DNA of 31,408 bases from Planctomycetota bacterium (GTDB taxonomy: Bacteria; Planctomycetota; PUPC01; DSUN01). The stretch is taken from contig VGYW01000041.1 of assembly GCA_016872875.1 (NCBI GenBank), positions 1-31,408 of the forward strand, read 5' to 3'. The position numbers and the translations under genes are program-made. How positions within the stretch are numbered: the stretch's first letter is position 1; each line of letters starts with the position of its first letter. Under the pieces are notes generated by a model. It saw only the letters and a list, made by a program, of their open reading frames with translations, searched no databases and was not told the origin of the DNA. This document shows positions 23,409-31,408 of the stretch, one piece after another.

Positions 23409-23725
23409 ATGGAGACCCAGTGCGAGGCTGCTGAGCTTCCTGTGGTTCGAGAGGTGGATGTCCTCGTCGTCGGCGGGGGGCCGGCGGGGGTGGGGGCGGC
23501 GATTGCGGTCGCAAGGGAGGGGGCGAGGACGCTCGTGGTTGAGCAGTTCAACTGCCTCGGATGGTGCAGTGCATGGGCACGGGCGAGGCGGCGGCCACGG
23601 CGGCGGCGCTCTCCCTCCAGGAGGGCGTGACCCCGCGGCAGCTCGACGTGGCCAAGCTCCAATCGGCCCTCCGCAGGAATGGCGGCATCATGAGCGAAGA
23701 CGACATTGCGCGGGCCAATCCCTGA
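23409..23725 (+). pseudogene. FAD-dependent oxidoreductase collapsed to its two ends
   Basis: The 5' part encodes [17 protein letters not shown], then the dinucleotide-binding motif [20 protein letters not shown] and [11 protein letters not shown]. At about 23560 the frame changes. The second frame reads [21 protein letters not shown], then [20 protein letters not shown] and IMSEDDIARANP to a TGA at 23723-23725. That is the normal C-terminal tail of the same FAD-oxidoreductase family. Full-length members are several hundred residues, so the middle has been deleted and the junction shifts frame. The start ATG and AAAGGAGGGAGCC ribosome site survive, which implies recent loss. Confidence 0.85.
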
Positions 23726-23748
23726 GTTACGCCTGGGGCGACGATGGG

Positions 23749-23776
23749 TTGACATGCCGCTCAGGGCCGGTATCAT
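23749..23776 (+). promoter_or_regulatory. Sigma70-like promoter for vapBC
   Basis: TTGACA (23749-23754) and TATCAT (23771-23776) are 16 bases apart, 37 nt before the antitoxin ATG. Confidence 0.6.
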
Positions 23777-23812
23777 GTGCATGTGGCCGTCTTGCGGGAA
23801 AGGAGAGCAACC

Positions 23813-24043
23813 ATGGCTCAGTTGGTGATTCGGGGCATTGATGAGGAGATGATCAAGCGACTCAGGAAGCAGGCCGAGTACAACGGACGTACCCTCCAGT
23901 CCGAGATCAAGATGATCCTCCAACAGGCCACCCGCGTGGACGTGGAAGACGCCCTGGAGCTCGCGGACAGGATTCGGGCCCGCTTCGGCAACCGCAAGTT
24001 CGACGATAGTGCGGAGCTGATCCGGGAGGACCGCGAGCGATGA
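23813..24043 (+). CDS. vapB: VapB/FitA-type antitoxin
   Basis: Antitoxin that binds the adjacent PIN toxin and represses its own promoter. The 76-residue product starts MAQLVIRGIDEEMIKRLRKQAEYNGRTLQSEIKMIL, a ribbon-helix-helix (Arc/FitA-like) DNA-binding fold. The C-terminal tail ALELADRIRARFGNRKFDDSAELIREDRER would bind the toxin. AAAGGAGAGC lies before the ATG. The stop overlaps the toxin start (ATGA), the usual translational coupling. A close paralogue is encoded at 24503. Confidence 0.9.
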   Translation: MAQLVIRGIDEEMIKRLRKQAEYNGRTLQSEIKMILQQATRVDVEDALELADRIRARFGNRKFDDSAELIREDRER

Positions 24044-24462
24044 GCCTGTACGTCGTGGACTCGAGCGTTGCCTTGAAGTGGTACTTCAATGAGGAGCACA
24101 CGGAAGCGGCCAGGCGAGTGCTCCGGCCCGAACATGAACGCCTCGCGCCTGAGCTGTTGCTCCTTGAGTTCGACGCAGCGCTCTGCAAGAGGGTTCGTCG
24201 CGGGCTGCTCACGGAAGCGGACGCCGACGACATCCGTGCGGCCTTGCGGCGCTCGCGCCTTCTCCTCTACCCTCAATCACTCCTGCTGAATGCAGCGTAT
24301 GAGATAGCAAAGGAGGTCCGGCGAAGCCCCTATGATTGCCTTTATCTTGCGCTGGCGGACCTTCTTGGTGAGCGCATGGTCACCGCAGACCGCCGCTTCT
24401 ACGAGGCCATACTCGCCACCCCTTTCCGCGAGTGCGTGGTGTGGGTGGAAGACGTGCCGTAG
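24040..24462 (+). CDS. vapC: VapC-type PIN-domain ribonuclease toxin
   Basis: Toxin RNase of a type II toxin-antitoxin pair. The 140-residue product has the PIN-domain acidic residues in expected places: VVDSSVALKWY (Asp about 7), LLEFDAALCKRV (Glu about 43), SPYDCLYLALAD (Asp about 99, with a second acidic residue in LALAD) and RMVTADRRFYEA (Asp about 117). Length is normal. The ATG overlaps the antitoxin stop by 4 nt. All expected catalytic residues appear present, so the toxin is probably active. Confidence 0.92.
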   Translation: MSLYVVDSSVALKWYFNEEHTEAARRVLRPEHERLAPELLLLEFDAALCKRVRRGLLTEADADDIRAALRRSRLLLYPQSLLLNAAYEIAKEVRRSPYDCLYLALADLLGERMVTADRRFYEAILATPFRECVVWVEDVP

Positions 24463-24502
24463 GCCTCCCAGTCCTTGGCTCATCTCGTTAAGGAGACCCA
24501 CT

Positions 24503-24733
24503 ATGGCGCAGATAGTGATCCGGGGTATTGATGACGAGATCGTCAGTCGACTCAGGAGGCGTGCGCAACGGAATGGGCGCTCGTTCCAGTCTGAGGTCAA
24601 AGCGATCCTTGAGCGTGCGGCTCGCGTTGACCTGGAGGCTGCTCGTGAGCTGGCCGACAAGATTCGGGCCAGCTTCGGGGGCAGGAAGTTCGACGACAGC
24701 GCGGAGATCATCCGCGAGGAACGCGAACGATGA
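24503..24733 (+). CDS. Orphan VapB/FitA-type antitoxin (paralogue without toxin)
   Basis: Second antitoxin, 76 residues, nearly collinear with the one at 23813: MAQIVIRGIDDEIVSRLRRRAQRNGRSFQSEVKAIL, then AARELADKIRASFGGRKFDDSAEIIREERER. TTAAGGAG precedes the ATG. The stop is again in an ATGA overlap (24730-24733), as though a toxin should follow, but the next bases encode MTKWSLLPRS and run into the family-O repeat. The partner toxin appears to be lost. It may bind the neighbouring VapC; this is testable. Confidence 0.85.
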   Translation: MAQIVIRGIDDEIVSRLRRRAQRNGRSFQSEVKAILERAARVDLEAARELADKIRASFGGRKFDDSAEIIREERER

Positions 24734-24751
24734 CCAAGTGGTCGCTCTTAC

Positions 24752-24884
24752 CTCGTTCCCACGCTCTGCGTGGGAACGCAGGGTCTCGGACGCTCTGCGT
24801 CCGAGGCGTTGGGTTGTGGGCATCATCACTGGGAACGACGCGGAGCGTCGCCCACTGCGTTCCCACGCAGAGCGTGGGAACGAG
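24752..24884. repeat. 133-bp element with perfect 29-bp inverted ends (family O)
   Basis: The left end begins CTCGTTCCCACGCTCTGCG and the right end finishes CGCAGAGCGTGGGAACGAG; 29 of 29 bases are complementary. Inner small palindromes (TCGGACGCTCTGCGTCCGAG and CGACGCGGAGCGTCG) lie between. It starts 19 nt after the orphan antitoxin stop and ends 20 nt before the DUF4838 gene. Confidence 0.9.
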
Positions 24885-24903
24885 GCTGGAGGCGGAGGAA
24901 CAG

Positions 24904-26304
24904 ATGAGCAGATGGTGGGTTTACTTGGCGCTGTGCGGGCTCGTGGCCCTTCAGGGCTGTGCGGGCCTGGGGCGGCAGAGGCGGCACGTGCTGCTGATGG
25001 CGGTCAACGGCCAGCCGCAAGCGGCTATCGTGATCGCCAGGGACGCCACGAAGGCCGCCAAGCTCGCGGCGCTGGAGCTCCAACACCACGTGAAGCGAAT
25101 CAGCGACGCCGTGCTGCCCGTCGTGCCCGACGATGCGCCGGTGGACCCCGGCACCGACCGCATCCTCGTTGGCGAGAGCGCCGCCACCGCCGCGCTCGGC
25201 CTCAAGGGCGACGACCTCCGCCCCCAGGAATACGTCATCCGCTTCCTGCCACGAACCCTGGTGCTCATGGGCCGCGACAAGCCCGAACGCGGCACAGTGA
25301 AGTACGACGAGGACGACCCGCTCCGCTTCCAGTCCTGGCCCGACCTCTTCGACGAGCAGGGCACCCTCTACGCGGTCTACGACTTCCTCGAGCGGCACTG
25401 CGACGTGCGCTGGTTCGCGCCCCACGAGCTCGGGACGGTTTGCCCGCGCACGACTTCGCTGGCGGCACTGGGGCGCGACGCGCGGCGCTCGCCCGGCTTC
25501 GCCTGCCGCGACATCGGCCCGCCGATGGCCCTGAGCGAGACCTACGACAAGGCGAGCCGTCTCTGGCCCGCGGCCTCCCCGAAGCACGCCGAGCTCGACG
25601 CCCTGGCCTATCCGAGCCTGAAGAAGCGCTTCCCCGACCCCGCGCAGTTCGCCAACGCGCGCCGCGGCGCGGTCCGCCTCTTCCTCCACCGCATGCGCCT
25701 CGGCGGCGAAAGGCCTCAGGCCGACGACGTCCGCGACGGCATCAACGTCCGCAACACATACGACCGAGCGGGCCAGGAGAGCGACATCAGATTGCTCAGG
25801 TCGTGGCTCGCGCAGGAGAAGGGCCGGCCGGTCTACGTGCGGCTTCACTACGCTCTGCCGCAGGAGGCGGCGGGCGGCCAGGGACACTCCTTCCCCGCCT
25901 TCTTCGCCCACGGCATCGCCAGTTGGCTCAGGCTCCTCCATCGCTTCGGCGTGCGGGGCGTCGTGCTGAACGGACTGGGCCAGGAGGTCGAGAACTACGT
26001 GACCTTCAAGCTCCTCGACGACCCCGGCCGCAGCGTGGATGACATCCTGAGCGACTATTTCAGGGTCTACTATGGCTCCGCCGCCGAGCCGATGAAGCAG
26101 CTCTACCTGGCAATCGAGGAGACCTGCTCGAATCCCGCGAACTACCCCGAGGGCTTGGGCACGGAGGAGCGCATGGCCCGCTTCGCCGAGCTGATGGAGG
26201 CCGCGAAGGAGGCGGCCGTCACCCCCGCCGAGAAACAACGGGTCGCAATCTTCGAGAAGGGGGTGTGGGAGTACATGCGCGAGGGGCGCGCGAAGCACTT
26301 CTGA
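24904..26304 (+). CDS. DUF4838-type lipoprotein, probably internally shortened
   Basis: Predicted surface lipoprotein related to glycoside-hydrolase-like DUF4838 proteins. The 466-residue product has a signal with lipobox LQGC (Cys about 19). The N-terminal domain resembles the alpha-glucuronidase/GH20 N-terminal fold: AIVIARDATKAAKLAALELQHHVKRISDAVLPVV, DRILVGESAAT, TLYAVYDFLERHCDVRWFAP. The DUF4838 core is represented by FLHRMRLGGERP and the late segment VYVRLHYALPQ, GVRGVVLNGLGQEVENYVTFKLLDDP, YYGSAAEPMKQLYLAIEETCSNPANYPEG. The usual middle, with the PxxC/CxC-type motif and substrate barrel, seems missing between LGGERPQADD and VRDGINVRNT. The start ATG has GGAGGAA upstream; the same frame is open from 24730 through the repeat. 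Confidence 0.78.
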   Translation: MSRWWVYLALCGLVALQGCAGLGRQRRHVLLMAVNGQPQAAIVIARDATKAAKLAALELQHHVKRISDAVLPVVPDDAPVDPGTDRILVGESAATAALGLKGDDLRPQEYVIRFLPRTLVLMGRDKPERGTVKYDEDDPLRFQSWPDLFDEQGTLYAVYDFLERHCDVRWFAPHELGTVCPRTTSLAALGRDARRSPGFACRDIGPPMALSETYDKASRLWPAASPKHAELDALAYPSLKKRFPDPAQFANARRGAVRLFLHRMRLGGERPQADDVRDGINVRNTYDRAGQESDIRLLRSWLAQEKGRPVYVRLHYALPQEAAGGQGHSFPAFFAHGIASWLRLLHRFGVRGVVLNGLGQEVENYVTFKLLDDPGRSVDDILSDYFRVYYGSAAEPMKQLYLAIEETCSNPANYPEGLGTEERMARFAELMEAAKEAAVTPAEKQRVAIFEKGVWEYMREGRAKHF

Positions 26305-26324
26305 CGAAGTGCTTGTCCTGTCCT

Positions 26325-26422
26325 AATCGTCGTCGTTGTCGTCGTCGTCCTCGTCGTCGAGTCTCCAGGGCGGTGGAGCCAGAGGTCTCGACGACGACGA
26401 CGAGGACGACGACGAGCACGAG
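26325..26422. repeat. Inverted microsatellite hairpin, CGT/ACG arms (family D, copy 3)
   Basis: Left arm AATCGTCGTCGTTGTCGTCG and the facing TCGACGACGACG arm are the same as in copy 1 (2995-3095), over at least 34 and 29 bases, while the loop (GAGTCTCCAGGGCGGTGGAG and so on) is different. The right arm ends at the start of recQ. Confidence 0.88.
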
Positions 26423-26428
26423 AATGCA

Positions 26429-29296
<2,868 letters not shown>

Positions 29297-29327
29297 CGAG
29301 GGCAGTTGACGATAACACACGCGCGCC

Positions 29328-29461
29328 GCAACTTGCGCCCCTTCTGCGCGCACATATATCCCGCGCTATCCCTACCCCATAACTGATGGACTAGCAATGA
29401 GATAGGACGGCATGGCCTGCCAGCTCGGGGCAACCTGCGCCCCCCTGGGGGCGCAAGTTGC
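29328..29461. repeat. GCAACTTGCGCCCC inverted repeat (family P)
   Basis: GCAACTTGCGCCCC (29328-29341) is exactly inverted at 29448-29461, and a tighter hairpin GCAACCTGCGCCCCC / GGGGGCGCAAGTTGC lies at 29430-29461. It follows recQ and may stop its transcript. Confidence 0.78.
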
Positions 29462-29509
29462 TCGAGCGATCGGCGGGAGGGGCCAGCGCTGTAGTGCCAG
29501 GGGCCTCAC

Positions 29510-29567
29510 GCTCCCATGCCGGCCGCTGCGGGCTGGAGGTCGGTGGGCACGGGACGCGCATGGGAGC
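29510..29567. repeat. GCTCCCATGC / GCATGGGAGC inverted repeat (family Q)
   Basis: Ten-base arms at 29510-29519 and 29558-29567 flank 38 bases. It lies about 190-250 nt upstream of the sigma54 promoter, a distance where enhancer sites for NtrC-type proteins commonly lie. The rest of 29568-29757 shows only a weak TGTC-N5-GACA site at 29593-29605. Confidence 0.6.
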
Positions 29568-29757
29568 CTTCTGCACATTCTCCACATGTTATTGTCGTTT
29601 GGACACTTAGGGCGCGCTTCCGCTCAGCCCACGGCCCTCTGTCCCTCCTGGGCGCATGAGCGGCCCTCCGTCCGGCGCTGTCTGGTGCAGCGGGCCGAAT
29701 GCCTAACCATTTGTGATATTTACAGTTATGGCGATGGCGTCGGCACCTTGTGAAACA

Positions 29758-29773
29758 TGGCACACGGCTTGCT
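29758..29773 (+). promoter_or_regulatory. Sigma54 (-24/-12) promoter for the DRTGG operon
   Basis: TGGCAC (29758-29763), five bases, then TTGCT (29769-29773) match the sigma54 consensus TGGCAC-N5-TTGCW at every defined position. Transcription would begin near 29784, leaving a 25-nt leader with AGGAGG before the GTG at 29809. Confidence 0.82.
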
Positions 29774-29808
29774 CTCCCTCGCCCACGGGAGCGTGGCAGG
29801 AGGCCGGT

Positions 29809-30156
29809 GTGACACTCGACGCGTTGGTCAGCGAGGTTGGCGCCAGGATCGTCACCGGCGCGCCCGGGGCCGGGCGGGCCATCGAGCGGGTCTATGCCGG
29901 CGACAGGATGAGCGACCTGCTGAATCACGCCTCTGGGACGACGCTGGTGGTGACCAACCTCGCAACGTCGCAACTCATTCGCGCAGCGGCGCTTATGGAC
30001 GCGGCGGCGGTGTGCATCGTGAACGGGGTGGCCCCCGATCCCGCGCTACTGGCCGCCGCCGAGTCGAGTGCCACGGCCCTTGTTGTGTCCCCCTTCGACA
30101 TGTTCGAGACCTGTGGGCTGCTCTACCGATGCCTCAATGCTGGGGAGGCACACTGA
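29809..30156 (+). CDS. DRTGG-domain protein
   Basis: Single-domain DRTGG protein, 115 residues, whose relatives bind nucleotides or act as regulatory subunits and are found beside hydrogenase and redox-signalling genes. Features are VTLDALVSEVGARIVTGAPGAGRAIERVYAGDRMSDLLNHA, TLVVTNLATSQLIRAAALMDAAAVCIVNGVAPDPALLAAAE and ALVVSPFDMFETCGLLYRCL, all in the usual order and length. The start is the GTG at 29809, with AGGAGG 6 nt before it and the sigma54 promoter just upstream. An upstream in-frame start at 29713 would precede the promoter. The next gene continues the operon. Confidence 0.88.
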   Translation: MTLDALVSEVGARIVTGAPGAGRAIERVYAGDRMSDLLNHASGTTLVVTNLATSQLIRAAALMDAAAVCIVNGVAPDPALLAAAESSATALVVSPFDMFETCGLLYRCLNAGEAH

Positions 30157-30167
30157 TGACCTCAGGG

Positions 30168-30260
30168 GGATGGGTGGATGAATGGATGTATGGATGGGTG
30201 ACAGAGTGTGGCCGTGGCACTCTGACAATCATCCACTCATCCATTCATCCATTCATCCAA
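30168..30260. repeat. Inverted microsatellite hairpin, GGATGAAT arms (family E, copy 3)
   Basis: Left arm of GGATG-type units extends into GTGACAGAGTG, which pairs with CACTCTGAC before the right arm of TCATCCA units; the apical loop is about 10 nt. It is the most regular copy, and its right arm lies where the ribosome site of the next gene should be. Confidence 0.9.
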
Positions 30261-30265
30261 CCCCT

Positions 30266-31408
30266 ATGAGCACGGCCATGTACCGAATCATCGGTGGCGA
30301 CTACGAGCGGGCGGGGGCTGCGGCGGGCAGGCTGAAGGAGATGCTCAAGAAGGTGGGGGTGGAGCCAGCGGCGCTCCGCCGCGCGATGATCGCCGCCTAC
30401 GAAGCCGAGACTAATGTAGCGATACACTCCGTCGGCGGCGAAATGCGCGTCCGGCTCGAAGACGGCCTTCTGGAGGTGGAGGTGGAGGACAGCGGCCCCG
30501 GCATCCCCGATGTCGAGCTGGCAATGCGGGAGGGCTACTCGACCGCCCCCGCGGCCGCGCGCGACCTGGGCTTCGGGGCGGGGATGGGCCTGCCCAACAT
30601 CAAGAAGAACAGCGACCGCTTCGAGATCGAGTCGGCGGCGGGGCGAGGCACGCGCGTGCGGTTCACTATCTACTTCGCCGCCCAGGCCGCGGCGGGCCGC
30701 AGGGGGGTGTCGCTTCGGGTCGCGGCGGAGCTTTGCACGGGCTGTCTGAGCTGCCTTCGGGCCTGCCCCACGGAGGCCCTTCGTGTCAGAGGCAGGCGCC
30801 CGGAGGTGCTCGAGCACCTCTGCATAGAGTGCGGGGCGTGCATTGCGGCCTGCCGTTCGGGCGCGCTTGCGGTGGAGGGCGCCGAGGGGACCCTCGACGC
30901 ATTCCGGGGCGCGCCCCTGGTTGTGCCGGCGGCGCTCCTCGCGCAGTTCGGGCTCGAGATTGGCCCGGAGGCGGCGTTGGCTGCCCTGGCGGCTCTGGGT
31001 TTCGAGGATGTGCGGCTGGCCGCGTGGTGGGAGGAGGCGCTCTGCGAGGCCGCGGGGCGCTACGCGCGCGAGGAGGCCAAGGGGCTCCCCGCCATCGCCC
31101 CGCTGTGCCCGGCGGTGGTCGGCCTCGTCGAGATGCGGTTCCCGTCGTTGCTGGGCCACTTGGCTCCGTATCAGTCTCCGGTGGAAGCCGCTTGCGGCGG
31201 CGTAGCGGGCCGGGACGCTGCGGTTGTGGTGGCTTGCCCCGCCCAATGCAGCGCGCTCGCCGCCGCGAGCGGGCCACCGCCTCGGAGGGTTGCGGCCAAT
31301 GTGCTGGTGCAGGCGATGGCGCGCAAGGCGGCCGAGGGGCGCCTCGCCCCTCGCCCCTCGCCCCTCGTCCCTCGCCCCTCGCCCCTCGCCCCTCCCCCCT
31401 CGTCCCCC
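30266..31408 (+). CDS. RsbW-like ATPase, two 4Fe-4S clusters and Fe-hydrogenase C-domain fusion (3' end beyond window)
   Basis: Likely cytoplasmic redox or hydrogen sensor-type protein; 381 residues visible with no stop. Residues about 5-135 are an RsbW/anti-sigma-type HATPase: AAYEAETNVAIHS with N-box Glu/Asn, VEDSGPGI and GFGAGMGLPNIKKNSD. Residues about 150-205 hold two ferredoxin motifs, CTGCLSCLRACP and CIECGACIAACR. From about 210, PLVVPAALLAQFGLEIGPEAALAAL, PLCPAVVGLVEMRFPSLLGHL and VVVACPAQCSAL resemble the Fe-hydrogenase large-subunit C-terminal domain. Only some H-cluster cysteines remain, so catalysis is unlikely. No clear ribosome site precedes ATG 30266 (a second ATG is at 30278). 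The end enters a GCCCCTC tandem repeat. Confidence 0.88.
   Translation, partial: MSTAMYRIIGGDYERAGAAAGRLKEMLKKVGVEPAALRRAMIAAYEAETNVAIHSVGGEMRVRLEDGLLEVEVEDSGPGIPDVELAMREGYSTAPAAARDLGFGAGMGLPNIKKNSDRFEIESAAGRGTRVRFTIYFAAQAAAGRRGVSLRVAAELCTGCLSCLRACPTEALRVRGRRPEVLEHLCIECGACIAACRSGALAVEGAEGTLDAFRGAPLVVPAALLAQFGLEIGPEAALAALAALGFEDVRLAAWWEEALCEAAGRYAREEAKGLPAIAPLCPAVVGLVEMRFPSLLGHLAPYQSPVEAACGGVAGRDAAVVVACPAQCSALAAASGPPPRRVAANVLVQAMARKAAEGRLAPRPSPLVPRPSPLAPPPSSP
31346..31408. repeat. GCCCCTC tandem repeat at window end, in frame (family R)
   Basis: Repeats of CGCCCCT with CGTCCCT variants continue to the last base. It is read in frame as APRPSPLVPRPSPLAPPPSSP at the C-terminus of the hydrogenase-like protein. 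By analogy with families D and E, it may be the left arm of a hairpin whose right arm lies beyond the window. Confidence 0.7.

Noticed and set aside
24730..24903. A short toxin gene following the orphan antitoxin
   Set aside because: The frame is repeat-encoded (family O) and has no PIN-domain residues.
26336..26428. Longer RecQ start giving a poly-Ser/poly-Asp N-terminus
   Set aside because: The peptide is simply the translated hairpin arms; homology to RecQ begins after the ATG at 26429.
29713..29808. Upstream start for the DRTGG protein
   Set aside because: It would begin before the sigma54 promoter and adds residues not seen in the family; the GTG at 29809 has a perfect ribosome site.

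Overview
The window is GC-rich bacterial chromosome with Shine-Dalgarno-led genes, sigma70-like promoters and no rRNA, tRNA, phage, insertion-sequence transposase or CRISPR array that I can see. The gene mix is a Hanks-type Ser/Thr kinase, a LacD-type aldolase, a Gfo/Idh/MocA oxidoreductase, lipoprotein glycan-active enzymes, DUF4838, DUF3568 and beta-propeller phytase proteins, and a DRTGG / ferredoxin-hydrogenase-like pair. This suggests an uncultured Planctomycetota-like or related bacterium. That placement is inference from gene families; there is no marker gene that settles it.

Layout. 1-2.9 kb (minus strand): a Ser/Thr kinase cut by the window edge, a coiled-coil secreted protein, and a LacD-family aldolase. 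3.2-6.3 kb (plus): a membrane histidine kinase and an NtrC-type sigma54 activator. 6.4-10.4 kb (plus): a complete spermidine/putrescine-type ABC importer, potABCD. 10.5-13.0 kb (minus): an oxidoreductase, an RseC-like membrane protein and a DJ-1/PfpI lipoprotein. 13.4-15.2 kb (plus): two tandem paralogous membrane-anchored proteins of unknown function. 15.5-18.0 kb (minus): a large clan-A glycoside hydrolase lipoprotein, divergent from a SpoIIE/RsbU phosphatase at 18.2-19.2 kb. 19.6-21.8 kb: a DUF3568 lipoprotein, a decayed GH29 fucosidase remnant and a beta-propeller phytase. 21.9-24.7 kb: small accessory genes (CopG-like antitoxin, DUF2442, SUFU-domain protein, a collapsed FAD-oxidoreductase pseudogene, VapBC and an orphan second VapB). 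24.9-29.3 kb: a shortened DUF4838 lipoprotein and a RecQ helicase with two RQC-like domains and a HEAT-like tail. 29.8 kb to the end: a DRTGG protein and an ATPase-ferredoxin-Fe-hydrogenase-like fusion, preceded by an excellent sigma54 (-24/-12) promoter.

What stands out. First, nearly every intergenic gap holds a palindromic element, in more than a dozen unrelated families. Several have arms made of microsatellite-like repeats arranged arm-loop-inverted arm, with conserved arms and variable loops. One hairpin of another family sits in frame inside potA, and one family shows compensatory stem changes between copies. One repeat (two copies) has promoter-like spacing around its stem and lies just upstream of a gene each time. 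Second, the sigma54-driven DRTGG / ATPase-ferredoxin-hydrogenase-like operon looks like a redox or hydrogen signalling module. Third, several accessory genes are eroding: the FAD oxidoreductase, a GH29 fucosidase, a DUF4838 protein with an apparent in-frame deletion, and an antitoxin lacking its toxin.
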